Counted from the first letter of the stretch, positions 44,142 to 53,092 are shown. The stretch is DNA of 64,000 nucleotides from Streptomyces poonensis (GCF_014650915.1 NZ_BMVW01000005.1:62001-126000); one strand, 5' to 3'. Notes: a model not told the origin generated them from the letters alone. Numbers and translations: made by a program.

Positions 44142-44495
44142 CCCAGCACCATCTATAACGCTCGGCACTGACCATTGCTCCGGACATCCCGCCATGAAGC
44201 AGCATTCAAACCCGAGATGTTACGCTCCGTGAGCATACATGCGCTCCTTGCGCATAGGGCGCGTCGGCCCGCTCCGTTGAGTAGCGGACTATCCCCACGG
44301 TCAAATCTTGTCATGCACACGCCATCAAGGGTGAGTGAAGGGGCCGCTAGGCTTCTGGCTCGGGACGAGTGCGATCCAACAAAAAAACCGCCAGGCTATT
44401 TTTTCGGGTACAGTGGTCAACGTTCGGCGGCTCGTCCTCATGCACTCGAGCCCCGCAGGAAGCCCCATGGGGAGAAGGGCAGGTCCGAGGTGTTA

Positions 44496-45101
44496 GTGCG
44501 AGCACGAGTCTTCGTCGACTTCTGGAACTTCCAGCTGGGCTGGAACGGTGCGGCAGGCTCGGGGGTGAACTGCGACTGGAAGCGACTGCCTAGAACGCTG
44601 GTCACCGCAACTCAAGATCTTCTGGCAACCACTGGAAGCAACGTGACCGTGTCGCTCGAGGAGACTCTCGTGCACGCTTCGGTCAACGAAGCGACTGAGA
44701 AGCCGCTCCAGAACTGGCTGACCAACTTCCTCGATCAGCAGCCCAGCTACGACGTGAAAGTGCGAACACGTCGCCCGAGGCCTCGAAAGGTCTACTGCCG
44801 CTCTTGCCAGACCGAGACGAGCAAGTGCTCGAGCTGCGGGGAGCCCTTCATCTCCAACGGTGAGAAGGGCGTGGACGCAGCTCTTGTCACTGACCTCTTG
44901 TCCCTCGCCTGGCAGCGTGCCTACGACGTTGCAATTCTCGTTTCCGGAGATGCCGACTACGTGCCGGCCGTCGAGTATGTGCAGAGTCAAGGACTCAAGG
45001 TCATCAACGCGGTCTGGGCCTCCAAAGGGCATGACCTGCGCAACGCCTGCTGGGGCAGCTTCCGGCTGGACGACCAGGTCGCTGCGTTGACGCGGAGCTA
45101 A
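44496..45101 (+). CDS. NYN-domain (PIN-like) nuclease with inserted zinc ribbon
   Basis: 201 residues. The NYN/DUF88 fold shows the acidic metal site: Asp8 and Asn11 in VFVDFWNF, Asp127 in KGVDAAL, and Asp152/Asp154 in VSGDADYVPAVE. A Cys4 ribbon (Cys101, 104, 111, 114: CRSCQTETSKCSSC) is inserted before the third strand. NYN proteins cut RNA. The GTG at 44496 has GAGGTG just before it; a GTG six bases earlier would include a TTA codon as residue 2. A perfect hairpin separates it from the next gene. Likely defence or RNA quality control cargo. Confidence 0.85.
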   Translation: MRARVFVDFWNFQLGWNGAAGSGVNCDWKRLPRTLVTATQDLLATTGSNVTVSLEETLVHASVNEATEKPLQNWLTNFLDQQPSYDVKVRTRRPRPRKVYCRSCQTETSKCSSCGEPFISNGEKGVDAALVTDLLSLAWQRAYDVAILVSGDADYVPAVEYVQSQGLKVINAVWASKGHDLRNACWGSFRLDDQVAALTRS

Positions 45102-45114
45102 GTTCTCCCGTGGG

Positions 45115-45154
45115 ACGGCTCGACTCTCACCTCCCAGACTGAGAGTCGAGCCGT
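45115..45154 (+). terminator. Perfect 15-bp hairpin between the NYN and DGQHR genes
   Basis: 45115-45129 pairs exactly with 45140-45154 around a ten-base loop. There is no U run, so it may be a partial terminator or processing site inside one cargo transcript. Confidence 0.6.
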
Positions 45155-45185
45155 TGCAGCTCGGGGCTACATGAAGGGTGAGTAC

Positions 45186-46616
45186 ATGACGACCCAATCC
45201 AGTGATCCCACGGTTGGCGCAGCTGCAGAGGCGCTTCGAGACGGGTCTATTTCCATTCCCGCGAAGTTTGAGGCAATCGGCTTTTTGTCCAACGCCGGAA
45301 CCATGCGCAAGATCACCTTCACGATCCCATTCAAGCAGGTAGCTGATCAACTCACCTTCGATCGCCTGTTGGAGCGCCACGATTTCGACGCGGAGAGCCT
45401 CACAACTCCTGGTCAGCGAGACATTAGCGAGAAACACGCAGAAAAGATCACTGCGTTCTTGCTTGAGACGGATCGACCGTATCTTGGAACGCTAACTATC
45501 GCAATGCCTGAAAGTCAAGTGGATATTGAAGTCCTGCAACCCATTGCGAAGCATGTCTCACTCGTGAAATTGGTCGTCCCCGTAACAAGCGAAAACCCGA
45601 TCGTTGAGGACGGTCAACACCGAGTAAGGGGCTTGACTGACGCTTGGCGTAAAATCGCGAGTGATCCATTCTCGGAGAAATATGCTCACGCGCGCCGTAC
45701 TCTAGAAAGCAGTAGCATTGAGATGACCCTTTTGCTGGAGGGTGAGCCATCCGTGCTATCCACCATCTTTGTCAAGATGGCGAGTACGCGTCCGATCAGC
45801 GCTAGCTTGATTGCAATTATGGATAGCAGTGCCGTGCAAAATCGGCTTGGTCAGCAAGTGACACGTAAGAGCCGCTACCTATCGGATCGCACTGCTTACC
45901 TCGGCGCCAAAGCAGCACAGAAGTTGGCTGCCTCCAAAGGGAAAAAGTATGACCCACTATACCCTGCTGCTGCGGTGAGGTCTGCTGCTGCTGCTATTGC
46001 TGGTGTGGGTGTACGAGACCGAACCCCCGACCAACGCGAAGATATTTTGGTTCAAATCTTCTCCCGGCGAGCGAAGCAGGAGGGATGGCCACTAGATAAA
46101 GTCATTGAGGTTACCGCTGACGAGATCGTCGCAGACCTTGACTATGCATTCACGCGCATCCCCGGATGGAATAGGATGGCTGCAGACGAGCTGTCGGCTT
46201 CAGAGTTCAAGGCCGAATATGTACATTCATCTGCGGCAGGTCTTCATGTGATTGCAAACGTCATCGCAGCCGCCAAACTCGCTGGACTTGGAACTCGGCG
46301 TGTAATCGATGAACTCGCGAAGTTGCCTTGGCGTCGAGATGACCTACGCGAGGTGACTGTGGATGGGGAGGTAACGAAGGTCCATGAGCTGTTCGAGGAC
46401 ACACTGGTTCGCACAGCATTCGATGTAAAGACTGGTGATTATAGGGCCGGTCAAGCGGGTGCCACACGCGGAGCCTACGAGGAGGCTATCCGTAAGGTGA
46501 TCGGCGCTCTCGCTAGTAACTCCGAGGAAATGGCAACTATGCAAGCGCAGCCTGTTCAATTCACACTTGGGCTTGTGTCTGCCGGCCGTGGCAGGCCACG
46601 AAAAAAGCAGGCTTGA
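45186..46616 (+). CDS. DGQHR-domain protein, DndB-like
   Basis: 476 residues with the family motif DGQHR at about 142-146 inside PIVEDGQHRVRGL, and long helical regions after it. The C-terminus carries an AT-hook-like RGRPRKK. DndB regulates phosphorothioate DNA modification clusters and has ATPase activity; lone DGQHR proteins are common in mobile elements. No dndA, C, D or E genes are in the window. Codon use is much less G+C-rich than the host. ATG at 45186 with AAGGGTGAG upstream; the ATG at 45171 is possible. The nuclease gene follows 30 bases later. Confidence 0.85.
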   Translation: MTTQSSDPTVGAAAEALRDGSISIPAKFEAIGFLSNAGTMRKITFTIPFKQVADQLTFDRLLERHDFDAESLTTPGQRDISEKHAEKITAFLLETDRPYLGTLTIAMPESQVDIEVLQPIAKHVSLVKLVVPVTSENPIVEDGQHRVRGLTDAWRKIASDPFSEKYAHARRTLESSSIEMTLLLEGEPSVLSTIFVKMASTRPISASLIAIMDSSAVQNRLGQQVTRKSRYLSDRTAYLGAKAAQKLAASKGKKYDPLYPAAAVRSAAAAIAGVGVRDRTPDQREDILVQIFSRRAKQEGWPLDKVIEVTADEIVADLDYAFTRIPGWNRMAADELSASEFKAEYVHSSAAGLHVIANVIAAAKLAGLGTRRVIDELAKLPWRRDDLREVTVDGEVTKVHELFEDTLVRTAFDVKTGDYRAGQAGATRGAYEEAIRKVIGALASNSEEMATMQAQPVQFTLGLVSAGRGRPRKKQA

Positions 46617-46646
46617 CTCTAGTTCTTCTTCAACCCTGGGGGGGTT

Positions 46647-47972
46647 ATGGCCACGTGGCTCTTGACCTGCAATCCTAATGTCTTCGACCTTCAGCGTTTC
46701 CGCAACGATGGGCATGTCCTCACATCGTGGACGATCTCCCAATACAAGAGAGACGTGGCCGCCGGCGACCAATTCGTGCTGTGGATGTCCGGGGTTAATG
46801 CTGGCGTCATCGCCCGCGGCCACTTCACTGGCGGGGCAACTCGCGGTATGCAAGAAACTGCTTACTGGGCGAGTGATCCAGGTGAAAAGGACTACGTTCC
46901 GCTAGAAGTCGATCAATGGCTCAATCATCACGTACCTAAAAATCAGCTTGCTGCTGATCCCCGAATGGTCCGCGCGACCATCCTCACCATGCCTGGTGGG
47001 CGTAATCCTCACAAATTGAACGCTGAACAGTGGGAGGCGATCCTCGAGGCCATTAGTAGTTCGAAAGATGAGGATTCCGAGTGGTATCTGAAACCCGGGG
47101 ACGAAATTCGACGAGTTGACCTACACAAGCGTTACGGCGGGAGCTCCCAGAACGGCATCAGCCCATCCGGGAAGACGAAGAATATCCTCATCTTCACGGC
47201 AGCCAGCTCGGGTCACCAGCACGGTTACTTTGATACGTGGAACGAGGACGGGACCTTCCACTACACGGGCGAAGGTCAAGTCGGCGACCAAGAGATGATC
47301 CGGGGTAACAAGGCCATCTTGGAGCATCGTGAGACCGGCAAGCGACTGCGCTTGTTCGACGGTGCCCGGGGAACGGTGCGTTACCTCGGGGAGTGGGTTC
47401 TCGACCCAGACTGCCCATACTCCGAAGGTGAGGCGCCGGCGACCGGTGGAGGTCCCCTGCGCAAGGTCATTCGTTTTCACCTGGTACCGGTCAAAACCAC
47501 AATCACCGCTCCTGAGGTTGGTGTCGGACAAGACTATGTAGCACCAGACGAAAGCGTTGCCCCGGTGTCAGCGACGCTGAGCGCTCCGGACCCTGACCTA
47601 GTGGGGCGAAACCTGTCAGCGCACCGACGGCTGCAAAACGCTCTGGCTGAGGAAGCCGAGCAATGGGGCTTCACAGCCTTGTCTCCAGACGTGTCCGACC
47701 CCAGTTTCGATATTGCTTGGCGGGACCGCGAAGGTCGAGTGACTGTCTGTGAGGTCAAGTCGCTGACGACTGCCAACGAGACTCGTCAACTTCGGGCAGG
47801 CCTCGGGCAGGTCCTCGACTACCAGGACCAGCTACGCGACCGTGTATCGGAGGTATCGGCGGTCCTGTGGGTCGAGCGGGAACCTTCCGAGGGAAGATGG
47901 GTCAACCTATGCCGACGAGTCGGCGTCACACTGGCGTGGCCGGGCCAGGAGCGCTTGGTCTTCCAAGCCTGA
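46647..47972 (+). CDS. Modification-dependent restriction-type protein: EVE, SRA-like and PD-(D/E)XK domains
   Basis: 441 residues. An EVE (PUA-like) domain covers about 1-140 (WLLTCNPNVFDL, SWTISQYKRDVAAGDQFVLW). A middle domain (about 150-275) has RRVDLHKRYGG, a GHQHGYFDTW block and FHYTGEGQVGD, the pattern of SRA-like domains in ScoMcrA-type type IV enzymes. The C-terminus is a PD-(D/E)XK nuclease with Asp355 (FDIAW), Glu369 and Lys371 (CEVKS) and a QLRAGLGQVLDYQ helix. EVE and SRA-like domains read modified bases, so it probably cuts modified phage DNA. It is co-transcribed with the DGQHR gene. Confidence 0.83.
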   Translation: MATWLLTCNPNVFDLQRFRNDGHVLTSWTISQYKRDVAAGDQFVLWMSGVNAGVIARGHFTGGATRGMQETAYWASDPGEKDYVPLEVDQWLNHHVPKNQLAADPRMVRATILTMPGGRNPHKLNAEQWEAILEAISSSKDEDSEWYLKPGDEIRRVDLHKRYGGSSQNGISPSGKTKNILIFTAASSGHQHGYFDTWNEDGTFHYTGEGQVGDQEMIRGNKAILEHRETGKRLRLFDGARGTVRYLGEWVLDPDCPYSEGEAPATGGGPLRKVIRFHLVPVKTTITAPEVGVGQDYVAPDESVAPVSATLSAPDPDLVGRNLSAHRRLQNALAEEAEQWGFTALSPDVSDPSFDIAWRDREGRVTVCEVKSLTTANETRQLRAGLGQVLDYQDQLRDRVSEVSAVLWVEREPSEGRWVNLCRRVGVTLAWPGQERLVFQA

Positions 47973-48361
47973 CCGGAAGAAGGCTGAACAACAGAGCCAT
48001 CAGAAGGCCCGCTCCATGACCTCTGCGGTACAGCAGCCAAGTACAGCAACCACCGCAACCGCGACCAGCCGTCACCGGCTCCAAGCAACTTTCTGACCAG
48101 CCGGAAAGACCTCAGCGCCCTCCCCGCCCGTGGTTCGCATCGAGAGGGCCAGGGCCCCAGCACAGAGGCTCGTACCTACTCTAGGAACGAGCCTCTCACC
48201 ATGCGGTACAGCAGTTCCGCCGACGCATTAAGAAGCATTCTGCAGTGCGTGCCCATGCTCATGCTCCACTTGCCACACATTGTAAATTGACCTTAGCCGG
48301 CACCCCTGATCACCTGAAACACCCACTTCGCCGCTATCCTCACCGCATCGACAGCAATCCA
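47973..48361. other. Convergent intergenic stretch with a hairpin
   Basis: It lies between the restriction-type gene and the zinc-ribbon gene, which face each other. A nine-base stem GAGGCTCGT/ACGAGCCTC (48165-48173 and 48187-48195) may end both. No coding frame is supported. Confidence 0.6.
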
Positions 48362-50230
48362 TTATTCGATTCCTGAGATGATTCGGTTTGGCGATATTTC
48401 CCCCGAGTTCCTAACCTTGCCGGCTTGACATAGCACCATCTTCCAGATGGAGTACGCGGAGATTAAATCTGCATCGAAGGTCTCTGTCTCGCCACCTTGA
48501 GGCATCTCGTCAGCAGACATGAAAGGCATATGCCCCTCGCGGCGCAGTTGCCTCAAGACGGCCTGCTCCACTTGCCAGGCATCCGCTCCAGACTGGAATT
48601 CCTCGCGCTTGAAGAGGACCCAGCCTTGGCGGGCGTGATCTGAATATCTCCTGTTCCGCGCCGCCGAACCCGCGATACCTATCTTCACCGCTCCCAACGG
48701 ATGCATAAGAACATAGACGTGGGCAGGAGCCGCATAGTCGAATCCAGAGACCGCACAGTATCGACAACCAGTCCCTTTTCTAACTTTACTCCAAACGGGT
48801 GTTACTTCCCGCCCACAGGTTACACAGATACAGCGCCAAGGCTTCTCTGAACCGGGATAGGGGCCCTGTGGGATGAACCCGGCTTCCCGCATCTTTCTAT
48901 CCGCATCCACTGGATCCACAGTGTGGCCAGCGCAATACTTACACCCCGCTCGTCTCACACGAACGTCGCTGAGCCGTGGATTCACTCGGCGTTGGCACTT
49001 CGTACATACACACCGCCACGGTTTACCCGCTCCCGGATACGGAGATTCCGGCTCTAGGCCTGCACTTCGCATCACCTGAATCGCCTCGTCTGCAACGACT
49101 ATCATTCCGGCACAGAATTTGCAGCCATGGCCTTTTCGAACAGTGCCAAGCATGGGAGTAACCGTGTTCCCGCATGACTCGCAGAGGCATTTCCACGGCC
49201 TACCAGAACCTGGATAGGGGACCTGCGGTATCAGCCCCCTTGAGAGCATCACCAGTCTGGCATCATTTTCCGAGAGAGTTTTCTTCTTTCTCATCCTCTC
49301 CCGTCCACAAATTCTACATCCCCTACCGTTCTTGACGGTGGCATACATCGGTGACACCACGTGACCGGATGCTGCGCAGATGCTTCGCCATGGGCGAGCC
49401 GAACCCGGATATGGCTCTTGCGGAATAAGACCAGCTTCACGCATAACTCGTTCCGCTTCAACAGGGATCACCACCTGTCCCGCGCAGAAGCGACAGCCAC
49501 CGCCAGAGCGAATGTTTGAATACATGGGAGTTACACGGTTGCCACAATTCACGCATACGCATGGCCAGGGCTTGGTTACAAGACCAGGGTAGGGTTCTTC
49601 CGGCTCAAGACCGGCCGCCCGCATCACTCTCTCGGCCTCGGAAGGATCAATCACGCGGCCCGCACAGAACTTGCATCGCTTTCCAGCCCGGACGGTGCTC
49701 AGCGTGGGACTAGGCTCTTTTCCACATCTCACGCACCTACATCTCCACGGCTTCCCCGCCCCAGGGTAGGGGTCCAATGGGATAAATCCGCCAGCGCGCA
49801 TTTCCTGCTCGGCCTTGGCAGGTTCCAAGACTCTCCCAGCACAGAACTTGCACCCACCTCCGGCACGCACGTTAGTGAGTATCGGTGTGACTGTCTTCCC
49901 GCAGACAGTACAGATGCACTGCCATGGCTTACTTACGCCTGGATACGGAACCTGCGGCTCCAGTCCTGCTTTACGCATCTCTTGCTCAGCCTTGGCGGGT
50001 TCCAAGACTCTTCCAGCACAGAACTTGCACCCACCTCCGGCACGCACATTGCTGAAGGTGGGTGTAATCGAGTTTCCACACGCTGTACAGATGCAGTGCC
50101 AGGGTTTCTTAGACCCTGGGTACGGCTCCTGCGGCGTCAACCCCACGCTCAGCATTACTTGAGCAGCCTCTTCGTGCGAATACCTCATTTGTGCCGCACC
50201 AGGAACGCTTGCCTTCCCAGGCTGTTGCAC
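48362..50230 (-). CDS. Eight tandem zinc-ribbon repeats fused to a GIY-YIG nuclease
   Basis: 622 residues. Eight repeats of about 59-65 residues run from about 17 to 502. Each has an EAERVMREAGL-type helix, a PYPG turn and a treble-clef-like ribbon with W-x-C-x-C-x2-CG, P, R-x-G and C-x2-C. Repeat 5 (about 257-321) has lost two of the Cys. The C-terminus (503-622) is GIY-YIG-like: HVYVLMHPL, VKIGIAG, Arg-rich helix and a VEQAVL Glu. This suggests a modular nucleic-acid reader joined to a nuclease. GTG at 50230 or ATG at 50188 could be the start; neither has a good ribosome site. Composition is A+T-rich for this genome. Confidence 0.85.
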   Translation of the reverse strand: MQQPGKASVPGAAQMRYSHEEAAQVMLSVGLTPQEPYPGSKKPWHCICTACGNSITPTFSNVRAGGGCKFCAGRVLEPAKAEQEMRKAGLEPQVPYPGVSKPWQCICTVCGKTVTPILTNVRAGGGCKFCAGRVLEPAKAEQEMRAGGFIPLDPYPGAGKPWRCRCVRCGKEPSPTLSTVRAGKRCKFCAGRVIDPSEAERVMRAAGLEPEEPYPGLVTKPWPCVCVNCGNRVTPMYSNIRSGGGCRFCAGQVVIPVEAERVMREAGLIPQEPYPGSARPWRSICAASGHVVSPMYATVKNGRGCRICGRERMRKKKTLSENDARLVMLSRGLIPQVPYPGSGRPWKCLCESCGNTVTPMLGTVRKGHGCKFCAGMIVVADEAIQVMRSAGLEPESPYPGAGKPWRCVCTKCQRRVNPRLSDVRVRRAGCKYCAGHTVDPVDADRKMREAGFIPQGPYPGSEKPWRCICVTCGREVTPVWSKVRKGTGCRYCAVSGFDYAAPAHVYVLMHPLGAVKIGIAGSAARNRRYSDHARQGWVLFKREEFQSGADAWQVEQAVLRQLRREGHMPFMSADEMPQGGETETFDADLISAYSIWKMVLCQAGKVRNSGEISPNRIISGIE

Positions 50231-51013
50231 TCGACTAGTACCTTTTCTACAGCGGCTGCACTGGCCAGGTCCTTGCTCCTCATGACCCCCCTAGGTCTCG
50301 TTCCGTCACGACGAGCTTAAACAATGCCTCTGACATCAAGCTCCGAGGCAGTATGGGCCGCTCCGGCAAGGCCACCGCTCGCGAGGATTCATGGCTGCAC
50401 TCCACCAGGCCACCCGCCGCCGCCAGGTGTCTGCGGGTGACGGTGACTGGGACAGAACATGGCGCAGTTGGATGTATCGGCATATTACCGATTCTTCGAG
50501 CGGTCGGCTGTGAGCCTCTAGTGACACCTGAGGGTCCGTGGACTATCTGTGGACGGGTGAGCCCAGCCCCTGTCGGCAAGGAGCTTTGAGCTGCATACGA
50601 GCACTAGGCAGAAGAGTTTTCCGGAGTCGTGCGCACCTCAAGCCGACGCTGGTGAACTGTGCGACCGCACCGGCGACGTGGGGTGGCAATCTGCCCGTGA
50701 GACTGGGTCAAGGCGCGTCGCTCCCACGCGCCGGGAGCGGCATCAGGTGAGTATCTAACTGCGTGACCACGCCCACGAACAACGGCGAACAAGCCCGGAC
50801 GTCCTGCGGACTATCAGCACAGGTAAAGGCCGCCCGAGCCCAAAAGCTGAGCCCAGACCCCAGTTGTTTCGGGACGAAGCGGCCGTCGGGCCGTCTGTGG
50901 GCCGTCCCAGGGCGGCCCACAACGACCAAGGACGACAGACAACAACAGCATCCGTGCTGGTCAGGACAGCAGCGCACGCAGTTTCCTGAGGCCGCTGAGC
51001 CTGGAGATCACTT
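50231..51013. other. Right-end noncoding stretch of the element
   Basis: No frame with a ribosome site or known motif. It carries the right 19-bp end repeat. An open frame at 50763-51026 ends in the glnA-like tail Phe-Asp-Val but seems incidental. Confidence 0.5.
50888..50906 (+). repeat. Right copy of the 19-bp internal end repeat
   Basis: Exact match to 29694-29712 in the same orientation, 108 bases inside the right att site. Probable arm-type or Xis site, inferred. Confidence 0.6.
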
Positions 51014-51058
51014 CTTCGACGTGTGATATCGCCCCAGGTCGGAGCGGGTAACCGCTCC
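51014..51058 (+). repeat. attR: Right attachment site (45-bp direct repeat of the glnA 3' end)
   Basis: Identical to 29646-29690. It contains the last glnA codons and stop but no glnA body. What follows it is the native downstream sequence of glnA, including its original terminator. Confidence 0.9.
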
Positions 51059-51080
51059 TCCCCTGGGCCGGCTGTGAACC

Positions 51081-51117
51081 GAAGGCCGGCTCTCCCAGCA
51101 CGGGAGAGCCGGCCTTC
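51081..51117. terminator. Native glnA terminator, now displaced
   Basis: A perfect 16-base stem (51081-51096 with 51102-51117) with a five-base loop. It stands between the right att site and the stop of the convergent secreted-protein gene, so it serves the latter now. Confidence 0.75.
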
Positions 51118-51138
51118 GGCTGCCTCAGGGGGCCGTGC

Positions 51139-52785
51139 TCACTTCACGTCCACGTAGTCCTTGCGACTGTGGCTGTAGAAGTGCTGCGATTCGTCACCGT
51201 CGTACCTGGCCTGCCAGTCGCCGTCCTTGGCCGCCTTGAAGGTCCTTTTGAACTTGCCGTTCTTGTCCGTCACGGCGGTGCCGGCCTTGCTCCAGGTGGT
51301 CTTGCCCTTCGCGCGGAAGTAGATGTCGACCCGCGCGCCGGCGAACGCACCCCACTGCCCGTCGTACCAGTGCTTCTCGTTGAGCTTGCCGGCGATCGTG
51401 AGGGAGGCGCCCTTCTTGACCGGCTCGGGACTCGCGTTGAACTCCGGGAGGGCCGTCATGTCGCGGACTATGGTGTACGACTCCGGGGCGGGGCCGCCCG
51501 GGATCTTCTTGGTGCCGGAGTACTGGAACCGCCAGACACCCTCACCCGGGTAGGGCAGGTCCGCGACCTTGACCTTGCGGGAGCTGTCGCCCTTGGCCGC
51601 GGGGCTGTCGACGGTCTTCTTGGTGACCCAGGTCTTGGAGCCCGTCGCCTTGAACTGGAGCTTCACCTTCAGGGTCGTCTTGGCCGGGAGGTCGTAACTG
51701 TCGAGGACGCTCGACACCGTGACCTTCTTGTACCGGCTGACGGTGGCGTCGGGGATCCTGTGGAAGCCGGCGCTCGTCGTCGGGTCGGGGGTGTAGCGCG
51801 CGTACGCGGCCGGCAGCCATGGCGTCAGATGGACGGCGATCGCCTGCTGTCGGGTGCCGTAGATGGGAACCTGGGCGGTGAAGCGCCCGTCCTCCCCGGC
51901 GTAGAACTTACGTACGTTGTACACCGACATGAGCGTGCCGACGGGAACCGGCTGGGAGACGCCGTTGTGGTCGCGGTAGGTGGCCCGGCCGCTCAGCGGG
52001 ACGTCCGTCCCGTCCGCGCCCCTCACCGTGGACGAGTCCAGCGTGATGGTGACCCAGGGCTTGTCGACCTCGACCTGGCGGGTCAGACCGTGCGCGGCGT
52101 CCTCGTCGGCCGGCCGGAGGACCACCGCGAAGTCGTCGCGCGACGGCGTCGACTTGTCCTCCTTCTCCGTGCCCGTGAAGGTGTAGGGCGTCTCGACATG
52201 GCCCGCGGCGTCGGTGGTCAGTTCCGTCTTCGCCGCGGTCGTCTCCAGCACCAGCCGGCCGTTCGCCATCGGCGTCTCGGAGTCGTCGCGCGGGTCGCGC
52301 AGCGTCGCGTCCCCCTTGATGGTCACCGTCCTGTTCACCAGGTCCGGGTCCCCGATCACCTCGAACGTCTTGACCAGCGGGATCAGGCGGTAGTCGAGGA
52401 CCGCCTCGTCCTTGTGGAGGATCGTTTCGCCTTCGGTGCCGTCGTACTCGACGTCCACCGCGTACCGGCCCAGGTCCGCCAGACGCAGCGGGGAGGTTCT
52501 GACGACGGTCACATGGGGTTCGTCCCAGTCGACGTCATCGCCCTCGTCCGCCCAGTCGAGCTCGGTGATGGTCGCCACCGGGGTGTCGGTGCCCGGCTCG
52601 CGCAGGAACACCTTCAGGTCCTTCGGCAGCTTCCTCGTACCGAAGTCCAGGAAGACCGCGTTCTCGCTGGTCCGGACCGATGGACCCGACGGAAACGGAT
52701 CGGCCGCCTGTGCCGCCGCCGGAACCGCGAGCACGCCACCGAGCGCGCCGAGCGTGCACAGCACCGAGAGGGTGCGTTTTCTCAT
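51139..52785 (-). CDS. Secreted protein with repeated beta-sandwich-like regions, paralogue 1
   Basis: 548 residues with a clear signal peptide (MRKRTLSVLCTLGALGG, cut near AQAAD). The mature part has several stretches with Ig-like features (VTIKGDATLRD, LTTDAAGHVETPYTF, GASLTIAGKLNEK, VTDKNGKFKRTFKAAKDGDW), the last of which resemble bacterial Ig/carboxypeptidase-regulatory-like repeats. GGGGGAA precedes the ATG. The next gene upstream is a tandem paralogue with the same layout. The function is unknown; an extracellular binding or structural role is likely. Confidence 0.85.
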   Translation of the reverse strand: MRKRTLSVLCTLGALGGVLAVPAAAQAADPFPSGPSVRTSENAVFLDFGTRKLPKDLKVFLREPGTDTPVATITELDWADEGDDVDWDEPHVTVVRTSPLRLADLGRYAVDVEYDGTEGETILHKDEAVLDYRLIPLVKTFEVIGDPDLVNRTVTIKGDATLRDPRDDSETPMANGRLVLETTAAKTELTTDAAGHVETPYTFTGTEKEDKSTPSRDDFAVVLRPADEDAAHGLTRQVEVDKPWVTITLDSSTVRGADGTDVPLSGRATYRDHNGVSQPVPVGTLMSVYNVRKFYAGEDGRFTAQVPIYGTRQQAIAVHLTPWLPAAYARYTPDPTTSAGFHRIPDATVSRYKKVTVSSVLDSYDLPAKTTLKVKLQFKATGSKTWVTKKTVDSPAAKGDSSRKVKVADLPYPGEGVWRFQYSGTKKIPGGPAPESYTIVRDMTALPEFNASPEPVKKGASLTIAGKLNEKHWYDGQWGAFAGARVDIYFRAKGKTTWSKAGTAVTDKNGKFKRTFKAAKDGDWQARYDGDESQHFYSHSRKDYVDVK

Positions 52786-52971
52786 GTGTTCCCCCCAGGG
52801 AATCAGAATTCGAACAACCCTCCAGACCTCTGGAAGGGCTGGAGGGTTGTAGGGGGACTAAAGCGCGTGTTGGACGGGTGTTCGCCGGGTGTTCACCGAG
52901 GTGCGTGAACGGGTGCGGTTCGGGCCGTACGGGAGGGTGTCGCCGGCCGCCGTTGCGCTGCTGCGGACCGG

Positions 52972-53012
52972 ACGGTGCCCCGTCACCACCCTGAGGGCGG
53001 TGACGGGGCACC
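52972..53012 (-). terminator. Hairpin between the two secreted-protein genes, copy of the 55001 terminator
   Basis: Arms of about 17 bases (52972-52988 and 52996-53012) pair almost fully. It corresponds in position to the hairpin at 55001-55039, as expected from the tandem duplication. Confidence 0.6.
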
Positions 53013-53037
53013 GTCGTCTCACCTCGCACCAGCACCA

Positions 53038-53092
53038 GCACCAACGAGATCGCCCCGCTCCAGCTGCGCCCGGGAGAGCCGGCCTTCGGCTG
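53038..53092 (+). pseudogene. glnA: glnA 3' fragment fused to part of the glnA terminator
   Basis: 53038-53072 is identical over 35 bases to glnA codons at 29588-29622 (Thr-Asn-Glu-Ile-Ala-Pro-Leu region). From 53071 on it matches 51101-51122, the right arm of the native glnA terminator, for 22 bases, with CG shared at the junction. It is a duplication scar, not a gene. Confidence 0.88.

Larger units (their letters stand above)
29646..51058. mobile_element. Integrated AICE-type element inserted at the 3' end of glnA
   Basis: About 21.4 kb bounded by 45-bp direct repeats. It holds the AICE module set: integrase and excisionase, a primase-polymerase replication pair with iteron-like repeats, an FtsK-like Tra, coupled spread genes and a KorSA-type GntR repressor. 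The cargo half (43.2-50.3 kb) is much A+T-richer than the host. All conserved modules are open and in order, so the element may still be active. The insertion target is a protein gene, which is unusual because AICEs normally use tRNA genes. Confidence 0.9.

Noticed and set aside
48362..50230. CRISPR-like repeat array
   Set aside because: The repetition of about 177 bases is protein-coding and in frame (zinc-ribbon repeats), not short repeats with unique spacers.
50763..51026. An 87-codon frame that ends in the glnA tail Phe-Asp-Val-stop
   Set aside because: The shared end is simply the att repeat. The rest has no ribosome site or motif and is not related to glutamine synthetase.
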